Shown here piece by piece: positions 53,680 to 62,583 of a stretch of DNA of 64,000 bases. The DNA is from Nigerium sp. Its GTDB lineage: Bacteria > Actinomycetota > Actinomycetes > Propionibacteriales > Propionibacteriaceae. The stretch spans positions 124,001 through 188,000 of the forward strand of contig JADJTH010000010.1 in assembly GCA_016711325.1 (NCBI GenBank). The letters are read 5' to 3'. Position 1 is the stretch's first letter; every line of letters begins with the position of its first letter. The notes under the pieces were generated by a model. It worked only from the letters and a program-made list of their open reading frames with translations. It did no database searches and was not told where the DNA came from. The position numbers were made by a program, and so were the translations under genes.

Positions 53680-55270
53680 GGGGGGGGGGGCCCCCGGGGG
53701 GGGAAAGGGGGGGGGGGGCCGGGGGTCCCCCCCCCCCCCCGGGCGGGGGGCCGCCGCGGCGGGGCGGCCCCCCCACCCCCCCGGCCGCGCCGGCCCGGGC
53801 CGGGGGGGGGGCGGGGGGGGCCCCGCCGGGGGGGGGGCGCCGGGGGGCCGGCGGGCCCCCCGGGCCGCGCCCGGGGGGCCCCGCCCCCCCCCGCCCGCCC
53901 GGGGGGGGGGGCGCGGGGGGGGGGGGCGGGCGGCCCCGGGGGGGGGGGGGGGGGGGGGGGGGGCCGGGGGGGGGGGGGGGGGGGGGCGGGGGGGCGGGGG
54001 GGGGGGCGGGGGGGGGCGCCGCGGGGCCCCCCCCCCGGGCCCCCGCCCCCCCCCCCCCGCGGCCCGGCCCGGCCCCCCCCCCCGGCGGGGGCCCCCCGCG
54101 CCGGCCGGCCGGGGGGGGGGGGGGGGGGGCGCCGCCGGCGGGGCCGGCCGGCGGCCCCCCGCCGCGGGGGGCGCCGGGCGGGGGGGCGCACCCCCCGCGC
54201 GCGCGGGGGGGGCCGCGCGCCGCGGGCCGGCGGGGCGGGGGGGCCCCCGGGGCGGCGGGGGGGGCGCCGCGGGGGGGGCGGGGGGGGCGGGGGCCGGCGC
54301 GGCCCGGCGCCGCGGCGGGGGCGCCGGGGGGGCGGCGGGGGCGGGGGGGGCCGCCCCGGCCGGGCCCCGCCGGGCCCCGCGGCCCGCCCCGCCCCGGCGG
54401 GGGCCGCGCCGGCCGCGCCCACCCCCCCCCCCCCCCCCCCGCCGCCGCGGGCGCCGGGGGCCCCCGGCCGCCCCCCCGCCCGCCGCCGGGGGGCGCCCGG
54501 GGGGGCCCCCCCCCGCCCCCCACCCGCCCCGGCCCCCCCCCCGGCCGGGGCGCCCGCGCGCGGGGGGCGGGGGGGGGCCGGGGGCGGGGGGGGGGGGGGG
54601 CGGGGGCGCCGGGGGGGGGCCGCGGGGGCCCCCGCGCGGCCGCCCCCCCGCCCCGCCCCGCCCGCGGGCGGCCGGGGGGCGGGGGGGGGGGGGCGGGGGG
54701 GGGGCCCGGGGGGCCCGGGCCGGCGGGGGCCGGGCCCCCGCCCCCCCCCCCCCCCCGGGCCCCCCCCCGGGGCGGGCCCGGGGGGCGGCGCCCGGGGCCC
54801 CGCCCCCCCCCGCGGCCCCGGGGGCGGGCGGGGGGCCGCGGGGCGGGCCGGGGGGGGGCCCGGGGCGGGGCGGGGGGGCCGGGGCCCGCCCGCCCCCCGG
54901 CCCCCCCGCCCCGCCCCCGCGCCCCCCCCCCCCCGCCGGCCCGGCGCCGGGCCGGGCCGGGGCGGGGCGGGGCGGGGGGCGGGCCCCCCGCCCGCGCCCC
55001 CGGCCGGCCGCCGGGCCCGGCCGGCCCCCGGCCGCCCCCCCCCGGAGCGCCCCCCCCGGCGCCCCCCCCCCCCGCCCACCCCCCCCCCGCCCCCCCCCCC
55101 CCCGGCCCCCGCCGGCCCCCCCGGCCCCCCCCGCCCCCCCCCGCGCCGGGACGGGGGGCCGGGGGCCGGGGGGGGGGCCCGCGGCCCCCCCCCCCCCCGC
55201 GCCGCGGCCCCCCCCCCCGCCCCGGCCGGGGGCCCCCCCGCGGGACCCCGGGGGGGGGCGCCGGGGGGAG
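53680..55270. other. About 1.6 kb of almost pure G/C, probable assembly artefact
   Basis: Between ...GGCGGGTCGG and GGAGGTTCAGCGG the sequence is nearly all G and C, with long homopolymer runs and only a handful of A; T is essentially absent. The neighbouring coding sequence is normal on both sides, but the open frame on the left (codons starting at 51946+3n) does not match that on the right (55272+3n). It most likely replaces repeated DUF5979-type domains of the pilus tip protein that could not be assembled. No gene should be called in it. Confidence 0.85.
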
Positions 55271-56464
55271 GTTCAGCGGAACCTACGCCTGCGAACTCGG
55301 TGGGAATTCGGTGTCCGCAGGTACGTGGTCCAAGACGGGAGCGGGTGCCGGCGCCACGATGACCACGACCTCGGGTAGCCCGCACGACAAGCTTCCCGCG
55401 GGAGCGTCCTGCACGGTCGAGGAGACCGCAATCGACGGTCAGCCGCTCGGACAGAATTCTCAGGGTCTGCCGAGTTCATCGTGGGTCTGGGGCGCACCGA
55501 TCTACGAACCCGCAAGCGTGAACATCGCAGCGGATCTGACGGCGAACGTGGTCGTCACCAACACGGCGCAACTGGTCCACGGAGCATTCTCGATCACGAA
55601 GGTCGTCGTGGGCACCGCCGACGAAGGTCTCGAGTACGGCGGCAAGTGGCGGTGCGTCGTGAACGGCGGGGAGCCCGTGAGCGGCGACTGGTTGACCACA
55701 GCCGGAGAGACCTGGACCTCACCGGAGAATGCGAACATCCCGCTCGGCGCGGAGTGCGAAGTCGCCGACGAGACGACGCGGCCCGAACATCCGGTCGCGG
55801 ACGACCACGCGTACCAGTGGGACGGCGACCCGGCGTTCAGCGACCCGGTCGAGGCGGTCAAGGCGGGCGAGAACGTCGCCCTCGGGCTGGTGACGGTCAC
55901 CAACAAGACCAAGCGCGAGCTCGGAAGCGTGACCTGGACGAAGGTGGACTCCGCGACCGAGGCCCTGCTCGCGGGATCGGCGTGGTGGCTGACCGGACCG
56001 AATGTTCCAGCCGACACCAAGGTCGTCGATTGCACGGCATCGCCGTGCGGCACCGGACCGTACGACGACCGGGATGCGGCGGCGGGGCAGTTCTTGCTGG
56101 CCGATCTACTGTGGGGCGACTACACGCTGGTCGAGGCCAAGGCGCCGCCCGGGTACCTCCTCGACAACACCGAGCACGCGTTCACCATTGGTGCGGGCAA
56201 TCTGCTGAACCTGCAAGTCGGCCCGATCGACAACACGCCGGTGACGCCGCCGACGCTGCCATTGACCGGTGGCCTCGGACGCGACTTCTACACATTGCTT
56301 GGTCTGGGCGTCATTGGGGTGACGCTGGGGGCCACGGGCTTCGCCCGAATGAAGGCGCGACGGGATTCGGTCTGATGGCCTCCGTGGTGACTTCACGCGC
56401 AACACAAATACTCACCCAGGGGCCGGATTCACGGCGGGGGGAAAAGGGAGAGAAGGGGAATTCA

Positions 56465-57967
56465 ATGAAGACAACGACGATGCTCAGGCGGCGCCTGGCT
56501 GCTGGAGTGGGGGCTCTTGTGCTGGTTTCGACTAGCCTGGTGGCTTTCGCCAGTCCCGCGTCAGCCGCGCAGCCGACCGACGGCACGCCTCCGGGTAACG
56601 CCGCTGAGGGCTCGACGGGCACGCTGTACGTCCACAAGCACGCCGGTGCCGTCACCGATCCGGCGAAGCCGAACAACGGCACGACGCAGACAATCGACCG
56701 GCCCACGCTGGCTGGCGTCCGGTTCGACGTCTGCCTGGTCAAGAAGCTGGTGACCGACGAGGATTGGGCGTCGATCACCACGGCGACACCGACGCTTCCG
56801 TGCATTGAATCTGTGACGTCCCAGACCACCCCGGCCAACGGGACCGTCTCGTTCCCTAACCTGGGCATCGGTCTCTACAAGGTCGTCGAAGCCGACTACC
56901 CGGCCGGCGTGACGCCTGCGGCGGACTTCCTGGTCAGCATTCCGTTCCCGTCGCAGTCCGGAACGGCTCCGGCTGTGACGACGACGTGGCTTTGGGACGT
57001 CCACACGTACCCGAAGAACGGCATCGAAGGCGAGGGCGAGAAGACGGTCGGCGCGCCGGACGCGAACGGGCTCGGCTCGGCCGTGCCGTGGAGCATCAAG
57101 ACCCGCCCGCTCGGCTCGTTCAACAACGGTGCGCCGCTCACCGCCTACAAGGTGACGGACCCGCTGGACTCGCGCCTGACCTACGTGTCCGGAAGCGCCG
57201 TGGTGACGATGGTCGCCCCAGGTGGGATTGAGACGGAGCTGACGGGTGGCGGAACCCACTACACCCTGACCCCGCCGACAGGTGCTGGCGGCACGCTGGA
57301 AGTCGCGTTCAATGTCACCTACGTGAACAGCCTGCCGGCCGGCACCACCTTCCGCATCGACTTCGGGACCACCGTCACGAGCGTCGGCGACGGCAAGATC
57401 AAGAACAAGTCGACCGAGTACGTGAATGACCAGCAGGAGGGCTACACGCCGGACGAGGTGCAGACCAACTGGGGCCAGGCGAAGCTGCTCAAGCGCGACG
57501 TGAACGACGCGACCAAGGTTCTGGCGGGCGCGACGTTCCAGGTCTATAACGTGAATGCCAACAGCACCTGCGCACCCTTGGGTACCGGGCCGCTGAACGT
57601 GCTGACCAATGTTCCGACCACCGGTGCCACGGCCAACGCATTCGTGTCGGATGCCAATGGCGTGGTGAACATCCCCGGCCTGTGGGTCGGTAGCAACGAC
57701 GTTCTGAGCCGCGGCTACTGCGTCGTCGAGACGGTGCCGCCATCCGGCTACGTTCGTGACCTGACCCCCAAGCTGATCACCGTGACGCCTGGCGGTCTGG
57801 CCGAAGGCGTCTACTCCGGCAACGGTCAGATCGACAACACCCCGGTCAACGGCCCGGACCTGCCGCTGACCGGCGCGCAGGGGACCGCACTGTTCACCAT
57901 GGCCGGCCTGGCGCTGGTCGCGATCGCCGGCGGTGGCGCCCTGGTGCGCGCTCGCCGCAACCACTGA
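56465..57967 (+). CDS. Major pilin subunit, SpaA/FimA type, LPXTG-anchored
   Basis: 500 aa. Signal peptide to ASPASA; mature start AQPTDGTPPGNAAEGSTGTLYVHKHAG. The pilin motif VHTYPKNG supplies the Lys that sortase joins to the next subunit. The second domain is an isopeptide-forming pilin D2 type (AVPWSIKTRPLGSFNNG ... YKVTDPLDSRLTYVSGS). The third is SpaA-like (KRDVNDATKVLAGATFQVYN), with an E-box-like YCVVETVPPSGYV. Sorting signal LPLTG, helix, RARRNH. Follows the tip gene by 89 nt and precedes a hairpin terminator. Confidence 0.95.
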   Translation: MKTTTMLRRRLAAGVGALVLVSTSLVAFASPASAAQPTDGTPPGNAAEGSTGTLYVHKHAGAVTDPAKPNNGTTQTIDRPTLAGVRFDVCLVKKLVTDEDWASITTATPTLPCIESVTSQTTPANGTVSFPNLGIGLYKVVEADYPAGVTPAADFLVSIPFPSQSGTAPAVTTTWLWDVHTYPKNGIEGEGEKTVGAPDANGLGSAVPWSIKTRPLGSFNNGAPLTAYKVTDPLDSRLTYVSGSAVVTMVAPGGIETELTGGGTHYTLTPPTGAGGTLEVAFNVTYVNSLPAGTTFRIDFGTTVTSVGDGKIKNKSTEYVNDQQEGYTPDEVQTNWGQAKLLKRDVNDATKVLAGATFQVYNVNANSTCAPLGTGPLNVLTNVPTTGATANAFVSDANGVVNIPGLWVGSNDVLSRGYCVVETVPPSGYVRDLTPKLITVTPGGLAEGVYSGNGQIDNTPVNGPDLPLTGAQGTALFTMAGLALVAIAGGGALVRARRNH

Positions 57968-58023
57968 TCACCGACGAGAGGCGTCCCGGTGACGGCCGGG
58001 GCACCTTGACCCAGTGAGCAACA

Positions 58024-58060
58024 CCGAGGGGCGGGGAGACTGACTCTCCCCGCCCCTCGG
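58024..58060 (+). terminator. Strong hairpin after the major pilin gene
   Basis: A perfect 15-bp G/C-rich stem (58024-58038 / 58046-58060) with loop ACTGACT. No T run follows, as usual in high-GC Actinobacteria. It may attenuate transcription between the pilin and the sortase, giving more pilin than sortase. Confidence 0.8.
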
Positions 58061-58122
58061 CCACACCCATCGTCCCATCCACCACACGCCTCCCGATTCA
58101 CCACGCGCAGAGCGGAGCCACC

Positions 58123-59073
58123 GTGACCTATGTCGAGGACCAGCCGAGGGTCGACCGGGCCGGGCCGCGGCGTCCGCGATGGCGCATGCCGTGGATGCCG
58201 ACCTTGTTCGCCACCCTGCTGGTACTCGGCGTGGCCATCAACCAATACCCGACCGTTGCCAGTTGGGTGTCGCAGTACTACCAGTCGCAGCTCATCGTCG
58301 ACGTGACCGGCGGGCAGGTCCGCCAGGCCGACAGCAAGCTCACCGCCGAGATCGAACGCGCGCACTCCTACAACGACCTGCTCGTCTCCGGCGGCCTCGT
58401 GCCCGCCCACACCAACAAGCCGACGGCGCAGGCGTCCAGGGTGGGGGAATACGACTACCGCGACCTGCTCAACGCCACCGACGCCGGAGTGATGGGTCGC
58501 CTTCGCATCCCCGCCATCGAGGTCGACCTGCCGATCTACCACGGCACCGACGACGAGACCCTCACCAAGGGTGTCGGCCACCTCGAAGGGACGTCGCTGC
58601 CCGTCGGCGGCGTCTCGCAGCACTCGGTGCTCACCGCGCACCGCGGCCTCCCCGAGGCCACCCTCTTCAACGATCTCGACCGCGTGACGGTGGGGGACAC
58701 GTTCGTCCTCGAAGTCTTCGGGGAGGTGCTCACCTACCAGGTGATGGAGACCCAGATCGTCGACCCCGGCGACTCCCAGACGATCGTGCCGGTGTACGGA
58801 CGCGACCTCGTCACCCTGGTCACCTGCACCCCGCTCGGTATCAACAGCCACAGGATCCTCGTCACCGGCGAGCGCGTCTATCCCACGCCGGTGCGCGACA
58901 TCCAGGCATCCGGCCAGCGGCCGGATATTCCTGGCTTTCCGTGGTGGATCGTCTACCTCAGTGGCGCTGTGGTGCTGGCTGTGGGTTACGTCTGGCGCAG
59001 CGGCTACACCGAGGCTCGCGCGTACGAGCGCCGGGTCGGGCGGGCGTCCGAGGATACGTCGCTCCCGTCCTGA
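58123..59073 (+). CDS. srtC: Class C (pilin-polymerising) sortase
   Basis: 316 aa. An N-terminal membrane helix (MPTLFATLLVLGVAINQYP) and a C-terminal one (WWIVYLSGAVVLAVGYVW) flank the sortase barrel, as in class C enzymes. Catalytic residues: His in VLTAHRGLPEATLFNDL, Cys in DLVTLVTCTPLGINSHRILV with Arg downstream. A possible lid segment lies near TDAGVMGRLRIPAIEVDLPIY. It joins pilin Lys to the LPLTG Thr of the next subunit. GTG start. Confidence 0.95.
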   Translation: MTYVEDQPRVDRAGPRRPRWRMPWMPTLFATLLVLGVAINQYPTVASWVSQYYQSQLIVDVTGGQVRQADSKLTAEIERAHSYNDLLVSGGLVPAHTNKPTAQASRVGEYDYRDLLNATDAGVMGRLRIPAIEVDLPIYHGTDDETLTKGVGHLEGTSLPVGGVSQHSVLTAHRGLPEATLFNDLDRVTVGDTFVLEVFGEVLTYQVMETQIVDPGDSQTIVPVYGRDLVTLVTCTPLGINSHRILVTGERVYPTPVRDIQASGQRPDIPGFPWWIVYLSGAVVLAVGYVWRSGYTEARAYERRVGRASEDTSLPS

Positions 59074-59219
59074 CGCGGTGGGGCCGTGCCGTTCTTGCGC
59101 ACGAGAGAACTCCTGCCTACGCCCGAAAGGCTCAAGCTCGAGGGACCGCCGTCGATAGCGGACGATCGTGTCCTGTCTGCGGGCCACAATGTTCCACTAT
59201 CTTCGGGTTTCGCCCGGGA

Positions 59220-60464
59220 TCAGCGCCGCGCCAACGGCGAGAGCAGCACCACGACGGCGAGGATCGGCAACGCCAGCAAGGCCAGACCGTCGAAGCCCGC
59301 CCAGCCGAGTGCTCCGCCGGCGCCGAGCGCGCCGAGCGCGCCGGCGATGCTCATCCAGAAATCGTTGCGTCCCTGGCGGCGGGTGCGCAGGGACTCCGCC
59401 GACGACTCGGTGAGCAGTGCCGCGCCGGCGACGGTGGCGGCGCTCCAGCCCAGGCCGAGCAGCACCAGCGCGACGGTGACGGCCGTGGCGCTGTGCGGGT
59501 CGAGCGCGATCACGGCCACACACCCGGCGAGGATCGCGTAGCCCAGCAGGATGGTGCGGACGCGTCCCCAGCGGTCGGCCAGCACACCGAACACCGGCGA
59601 CAGGGCGTACATGCCGGCAATGTGCAGGCTGATGGTGAGGCCGACCACGGTGAGGTCCGCCCCGTGATGCACCAGGTGGATCGGGGTCATCGCCATGATC
59701 GACACCATGACGGCGTGGGCGCCGATGATGGCCACGGTCGCGAAACCCGCGGCGCGGGGGCGGTCGATATGGGTGATCTCCTCGCTGCCGGCAGCCCGGG
59801 CGGCGATCGCCTGGTGGGCGGTGATCAGGGGATCGGGACGCAGCGCCGTCCACACCAACGCGATGCCGAGCAGTTGGGCGGCGATCGTGAACAGGTACGG
59901 GCCTGTGTACTGCGGCATGCCCAGTGCCGCGCCGAGGGCCTCGCCTGGGCCGGCCAGGTTGGGCCCGAGCACGGCGCCGATCGTGGTCGCCCAGATCACC
60001 AGGGACAGGTCACGCGCGCGGGAGGCGTCCGTGGCCAGGTCGGTCGCCGCGAACCGGGATTGCAGGTTGGACGCCTGGCCGGCGCCGATCAGCACGAAGC
60101 CGACCAGCAGCAGCGCGAAGGCCGAGGCGGTGATCGCGGCCAGGACGAGCCCGACCCCGGCGAGCGCGATCAGCATGCCGGTGGCCAGGGCCGGACGCCG
60201 TCCGCGCCGGCGAGCGAGCCCGGCGAGCGGGACGGCGGTGAGCGCGGTCCCGAGGGTGATCGAGGCGGTCGCGAGGCCGGAGAGTGCGTCGTCGCCCGAG
60301 AGCTTCGCGGCCAGGATGGCGCCGAGCGAGATCGTCGCGCCGAAGCTGATTCCGCCCAGCACCTGTCCCGCCGAGAGCACCACGATGGTGCGCCGCTGCA
60401 GGGCCGCGCGACCTTCGGCGTCCAGGCCGGGCGGACGGTGGGCCATTGCGGTCGGTTCGGTCAC
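59220..60464 (-). CDS. MFS transporter
   Basis: 414 aa, about 12 membrane segments. Motif-A-like LAGLARRRGRRPALATG in the first loop and GVLADRWGRVRTILLGY in the second half; GAGQASNLQSRFAATDL in the helix-4/5 region. GTG start with TAGGGT 6 nt upstream (leaderless). Substrate unknown; no linked enzyme. Convergent with the sortase gene. Confidence 0.88.
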   Translation of the reverse strand: MTEPTAMAHRPPGLDAEGRAALQRRTIVVLSAGQVLGGISFGATISLGAILAAKLSGDDALSGLATASITLGTALTAVPLAGLARRRGRRPALATGMLIALAGVGLVLAAITASAFALLLVGFVLIGAGQASNLQSRFAATDLATDASRARDLSLVIWATTIGAVLGPNLAGPGEALGAALGMPQYTGPYLFTIAAQLLGIALVWTALRPDPLITAHQAIAARAAGSEEITHIDRPRAAGFATVAIIGAHAVMVSIMAMTPIHLVHHGADLTVVGLTISLHIAGMYALSPVFGVLADRWGRVRTILLGYAILAGCVAVIALDPHSATAVTVALVLLGLGWSAATVAGAALLTESSAESLRTRRQGRNDFWMSIAGALGALGAGGALGWAGFDGLALLALPILAVVVLLSPLARR

Positions 60465-60588
60465 CCCGTCACCCTAGGCGCTGGCCTCCACCGAACCGTC
60501 GGACGCCCTCCCGTTGGTCGCCGGGCGGCACGGCGTCCGCCAACGCGCGCGCTCGCCTGACATCGCGCGCGGCAGGCGTCCGACCGGG

Positions 60589-61044
60589 CTACGGCTTCAG
60601 CGGGAAGACCATCCGGGTGACGGTTTCGGCCGGGTCGGTGTCGGGCGGGCTGTCGTAGAACTCCCACATGTAGTCGGCCAGCGGGACGTTCTGCGCGCTC
60701 ATCCAGGCGCCGAGTTCTTCGTAGCTTCGGGCCAGGTCGTCGTAGGGGCCGATGTGGGTGCCGACCACGGCCTGGGCCTCGGGCCAGGCGGTCACGGTGA
60801 TGCCGGGCAGCTCCAGTTCACGGTCGATGCCGAAGCCGATCTCGACGTCGACCGTGTCGGTGGGCATCCCGAAATAGCAGCCGTAGGCGGGGCCGCGGAG
60901 GTGGCCGTCGGCGGCCAACACCGCCCTCGCCACCTTCTGGTAGATCTCGGGAAAGACCGTGCTCAACTCGCTCATCGGGATCGTCTGGCGGACACCGGCG
61001 GCGATCCAGGCGCCGATGGTGTCGATCCGAGGATTCACGCTCAT
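60589..61044 (-). CDS. GyrI-like / AraC effector-binding-domain protein
   Basis: 151 aa from ATG 61044 with AAGGAGG upstream. A stand-alone SHS2/GyrI-like domain: SELSTVFPEIYQKVARAVLAADG, GPAYGCYFGMPTDTVDVEIGFGID, AVVGTHIGPYDDLARSYEELGAWM, and a C-terminal WEFYDSPPDTDPAETVTRMVFPL. This fold binds small amphipathic molecules and occurs alone or fused to MerR/AraC regulators. No DNA-binding domain is present here. Specific ligand unknown. Confidence 0.85.
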   Translation of the reverse strand: MSVNPRIDTIGAWIAAGVRQTIPMSELSTVFPEIYQKVARAVLAADGHLRGPAYGCYFGMPTDTVDVEIGFGIDRELELPGITVTAWPEAQAVVGTHIGPYDDLARSYEELGAWMSAQNVPLADYMWEFYDSPPDTDPAETVTRMVFPLKP

Positions 61045-61138
61045 CCCGGCCTCCTTGCTCAGGGCGTGTTGCCGTCCTCACACGCTAACACCGCGGACGC
61101 CCCGAGGCGACGGACGCCACGACGAAGTTTCCGCCAGC

Positions 61139-61184
61139 GAAAGGAACTCGTGCTCACGAAATTCCTTCGGCGAGAGTTCCTTTC
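61139..61184. repeat. Inverted repeat GAAAGGAACTC / GAGTTCCTTTC
   Basis: Perfect 11-bp arms (61139-61149 and 61174-61184) around 24 nt, upstream of the GyrI-like gene start and of the DUF393 remnant. It may be an operator or a terminator; there is no further evidence. Confidence 0.6.
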
Positions 61185-61223
61185 CTAGGCGCCTGCCAGC
61201 GACGGGGGCCTACCGTGGGCGAG

Positions 61224-61301
61224 GTGACGCGCCGCACGACGCTCGTGCTCTTCGGCGCCGACTGCGGGTTCTGCACCGCGCCGACCTGCGCAGCCCGCTG
61301 A
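61224..61301 (+). pseudogene. Truncated DUF393 (DCC thiol-disulfide family) remnant
   Basis: GTG 61224 after a TACCGT box 7 nt upstream (a leaderless-type start) reads VTRRTTLVLFGADCGFCTAP and stops after 25 residues. LVLF-x-x-DCGFC is the N-terminal active-site motif of the DCC family (about 120-140 aa in full). The rest of the gene is missing: only 32 nt remain before the arginine deiminase stop. Probably a deletion remnant. Confidence 0.5.
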
Positions 61302-61333
61302 GCGACCCCGGGCAACGTCCGGCGCCCTGACAC

Positions 61334-62575
61334 TCACACCGCGTCCCGGCTGATCGGGCAGGTCATGCAGTGGCCGCCGCCGCGTCCGCGTCCGAGCTCG
61401 GCACCGACGATCGGGACCACCTCGACACCGGCACGGCGCAGCAGGTCGTTGGTGTGCACGTTGCGGTCGTACGCGAACACGACACCCGGCGACACGGCGA
61501 CGAGGTTGTTGCCGCTGTCCCACTGCTGGCGCTGGGCGTCGTAGCGGCTGCCGCCCGTCGGCACCACCCGCAGCGTGTCCACGCCGAGCGCCGCCCCGAC
61601 GACGGCGGTGAACGGCTCGTCGTGGACGATGACGTCGATCCCGGGAGCAGCGTCCGCCGGCAGGATCGTGAACGGGCGGATGGCGTCGACGATCTCGGGG
61701 TACACCGTGACGACATCGCGGTCGGCGAAGGTGAAGACCGTGTCCAGGTGCATCGCCGCCCGCAACCGGGGCATGCCGGCGACGACCACCTTCTCGGCCG
61801 CGCCCTGGGCGAACAGCGCCTTCGCGAGTTGCGTGATTCCCTGCCGCGACGTTCGCTCGCTCATGCCCACCAGGACGACGCCATTGCCGGGCACCAGCAC
61901 GTCGCCACCTTCGACCGCGGCCGGGCCCCACCCGGTCTCGGGATCGCCCCACCACCGCGCGGAGTCCCGATAGCCGGGATGGAAGCGGTAGACCGCCTTC
62001 ATCAGCAGGGTCTCGTCCTCACGCGCCGGCCAGTACAGCGGGTTGAGGGTCACGCCGCCATAGATCCAGCAGGTCGTGTCGCGGGTGTAGAGCATGTTCG
62101 GCAGCGGCGGCATCAGGTAGGTGCCCCCGCCGGACGACGCGTCGATCATCGCTCGCCATCCCCGACCCAGATCGCCGGGAAGGTCGAGGCTGGACAGTCC
62201 GCCGATCAGGAACTCCACCAGGTCGGCGACCGGCAGCTCGTCCAGGAACGCCCGCGTCGGCGCGAGCAACTCGACGCCGACCTCGTTCGCGACGATCTTG
62301 CGGTCCAGCAGCCATCGCTTCGCCTCGGGGTCGGAGAGGGTCTGGGCGAGCAGGTCGTGCAACTCGACGACCTCGGTGCCGAACGACTCCATGTTCGCGA
62401 CGAACTCCGCATGGTCGCGCCGGGCCCGGTCGACCCACAGGACGTCGTCGAACAGCAGGTCGCGGCAGCTGTCGGGGGTGAGGCGCTGGTGAGCCAGGCC
62501 GGGACGGCAGACGAGAACCTTGCGGAGCCGGCCGACCTCGGAATGGACGCCGTGCTGGACGGTCGCGGTTGACAT
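61334..62575 (-). CDS. arcA: Arginine deiminase
   Basis: 413 aa from ATG 62575 with GAGGCG upstream, normal ADI length. It hydrolyses arginine to citrulline and ammonia. Conserved parts: GVHSEVGRLRKVLVCRPG start, MPPLPNMLYTRDT (substrate Asp), VEGGDVLVPGNGVVLVGMSERTS, MHLDTVFTFAD (catalytic His), and the C-terminal nucleophile GGGHCMTCPISRD. No ornithine transcarbamylase, carbamate kinase or antiporter gene is adjacent. It lies 8 nt after pepA, so the two form an operon that may release and use arginine. Confidence 0.96.
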   Translation of the reverse strand: MSTATVQHGVHSEVGRLRKVLVCRPGLAHQRLTPDSCRDLLFDDVLWVDRARRDHAEFVANMESFGTEVVELHDLLAQTLSDPEAKRWLLDRKIVANEVGVELLAPTRAFLDELPVADLVEFLIGGLSSLDLPGDLGRGWRAMIDASSGGGTYLMPPLPNMLYTRDTTCWIYGGVTLNPLYWPAREDETLLMKAVYRFHPGYRDSARWWGDPETGWGPAAVEGGDVLVPGNGVVLVGMSERTSRQGITQLAKALFAQGAAEKVVVAGMPRLRAAMHLDTVFTFADRDVVTVYPEIVDAIRPFTILPADAAPGIDVIVHDEPFTAVVGAALGVDTLRVVPTGGSRYDAQRQQWDSGNNLVAVSPGVVFAYDRNVHTNDLLRRAGVEVVPIVGAELGRGRGGGHCMTCPISRDAV

Positions 62576-62583
62576 GATTCGCC

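Larger units (their letters stand above)
47668..56375 (+). pseudogene. Giant vWA-type pilus tip adhesin, interrupted by two IS elements
   Basis: GTG 47668 opens a signal peptide (KRILRGVAALLLTASLTLPMLASSATA) and a Thr/Pro-rich region. The frame is interrupted at 48270 by an ISAs1-type element, resumes at 49564-49789, is interrupted again by an IS21-type element, and resumes at 51946. Removing both IS and one copy of each target duplication restores one frame (602 + 226 nt = 276 codons, then on). The third part has a vWA domain (NIAIVIDGSSSIAQEDW with a DxSxS MIDAS) and DUF5979/SpaA-like domains. The last part (55270-56375) ends in LPLTG, a hydrophobic helix and a basic tail, i.e. a sortase signal. 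The G/C block at 53680-55270 hides an unknown middle portion. Likely inactive as it stands. Confidence 0.85.

Noticed and set aside
53680..55270. Gly/Pro/Arg-rich 'proteins' on both strands in the G/C block
   Set aside because: They are open only because the block contains no T/A-containing stop codons; the DNA itself looks artefactual.
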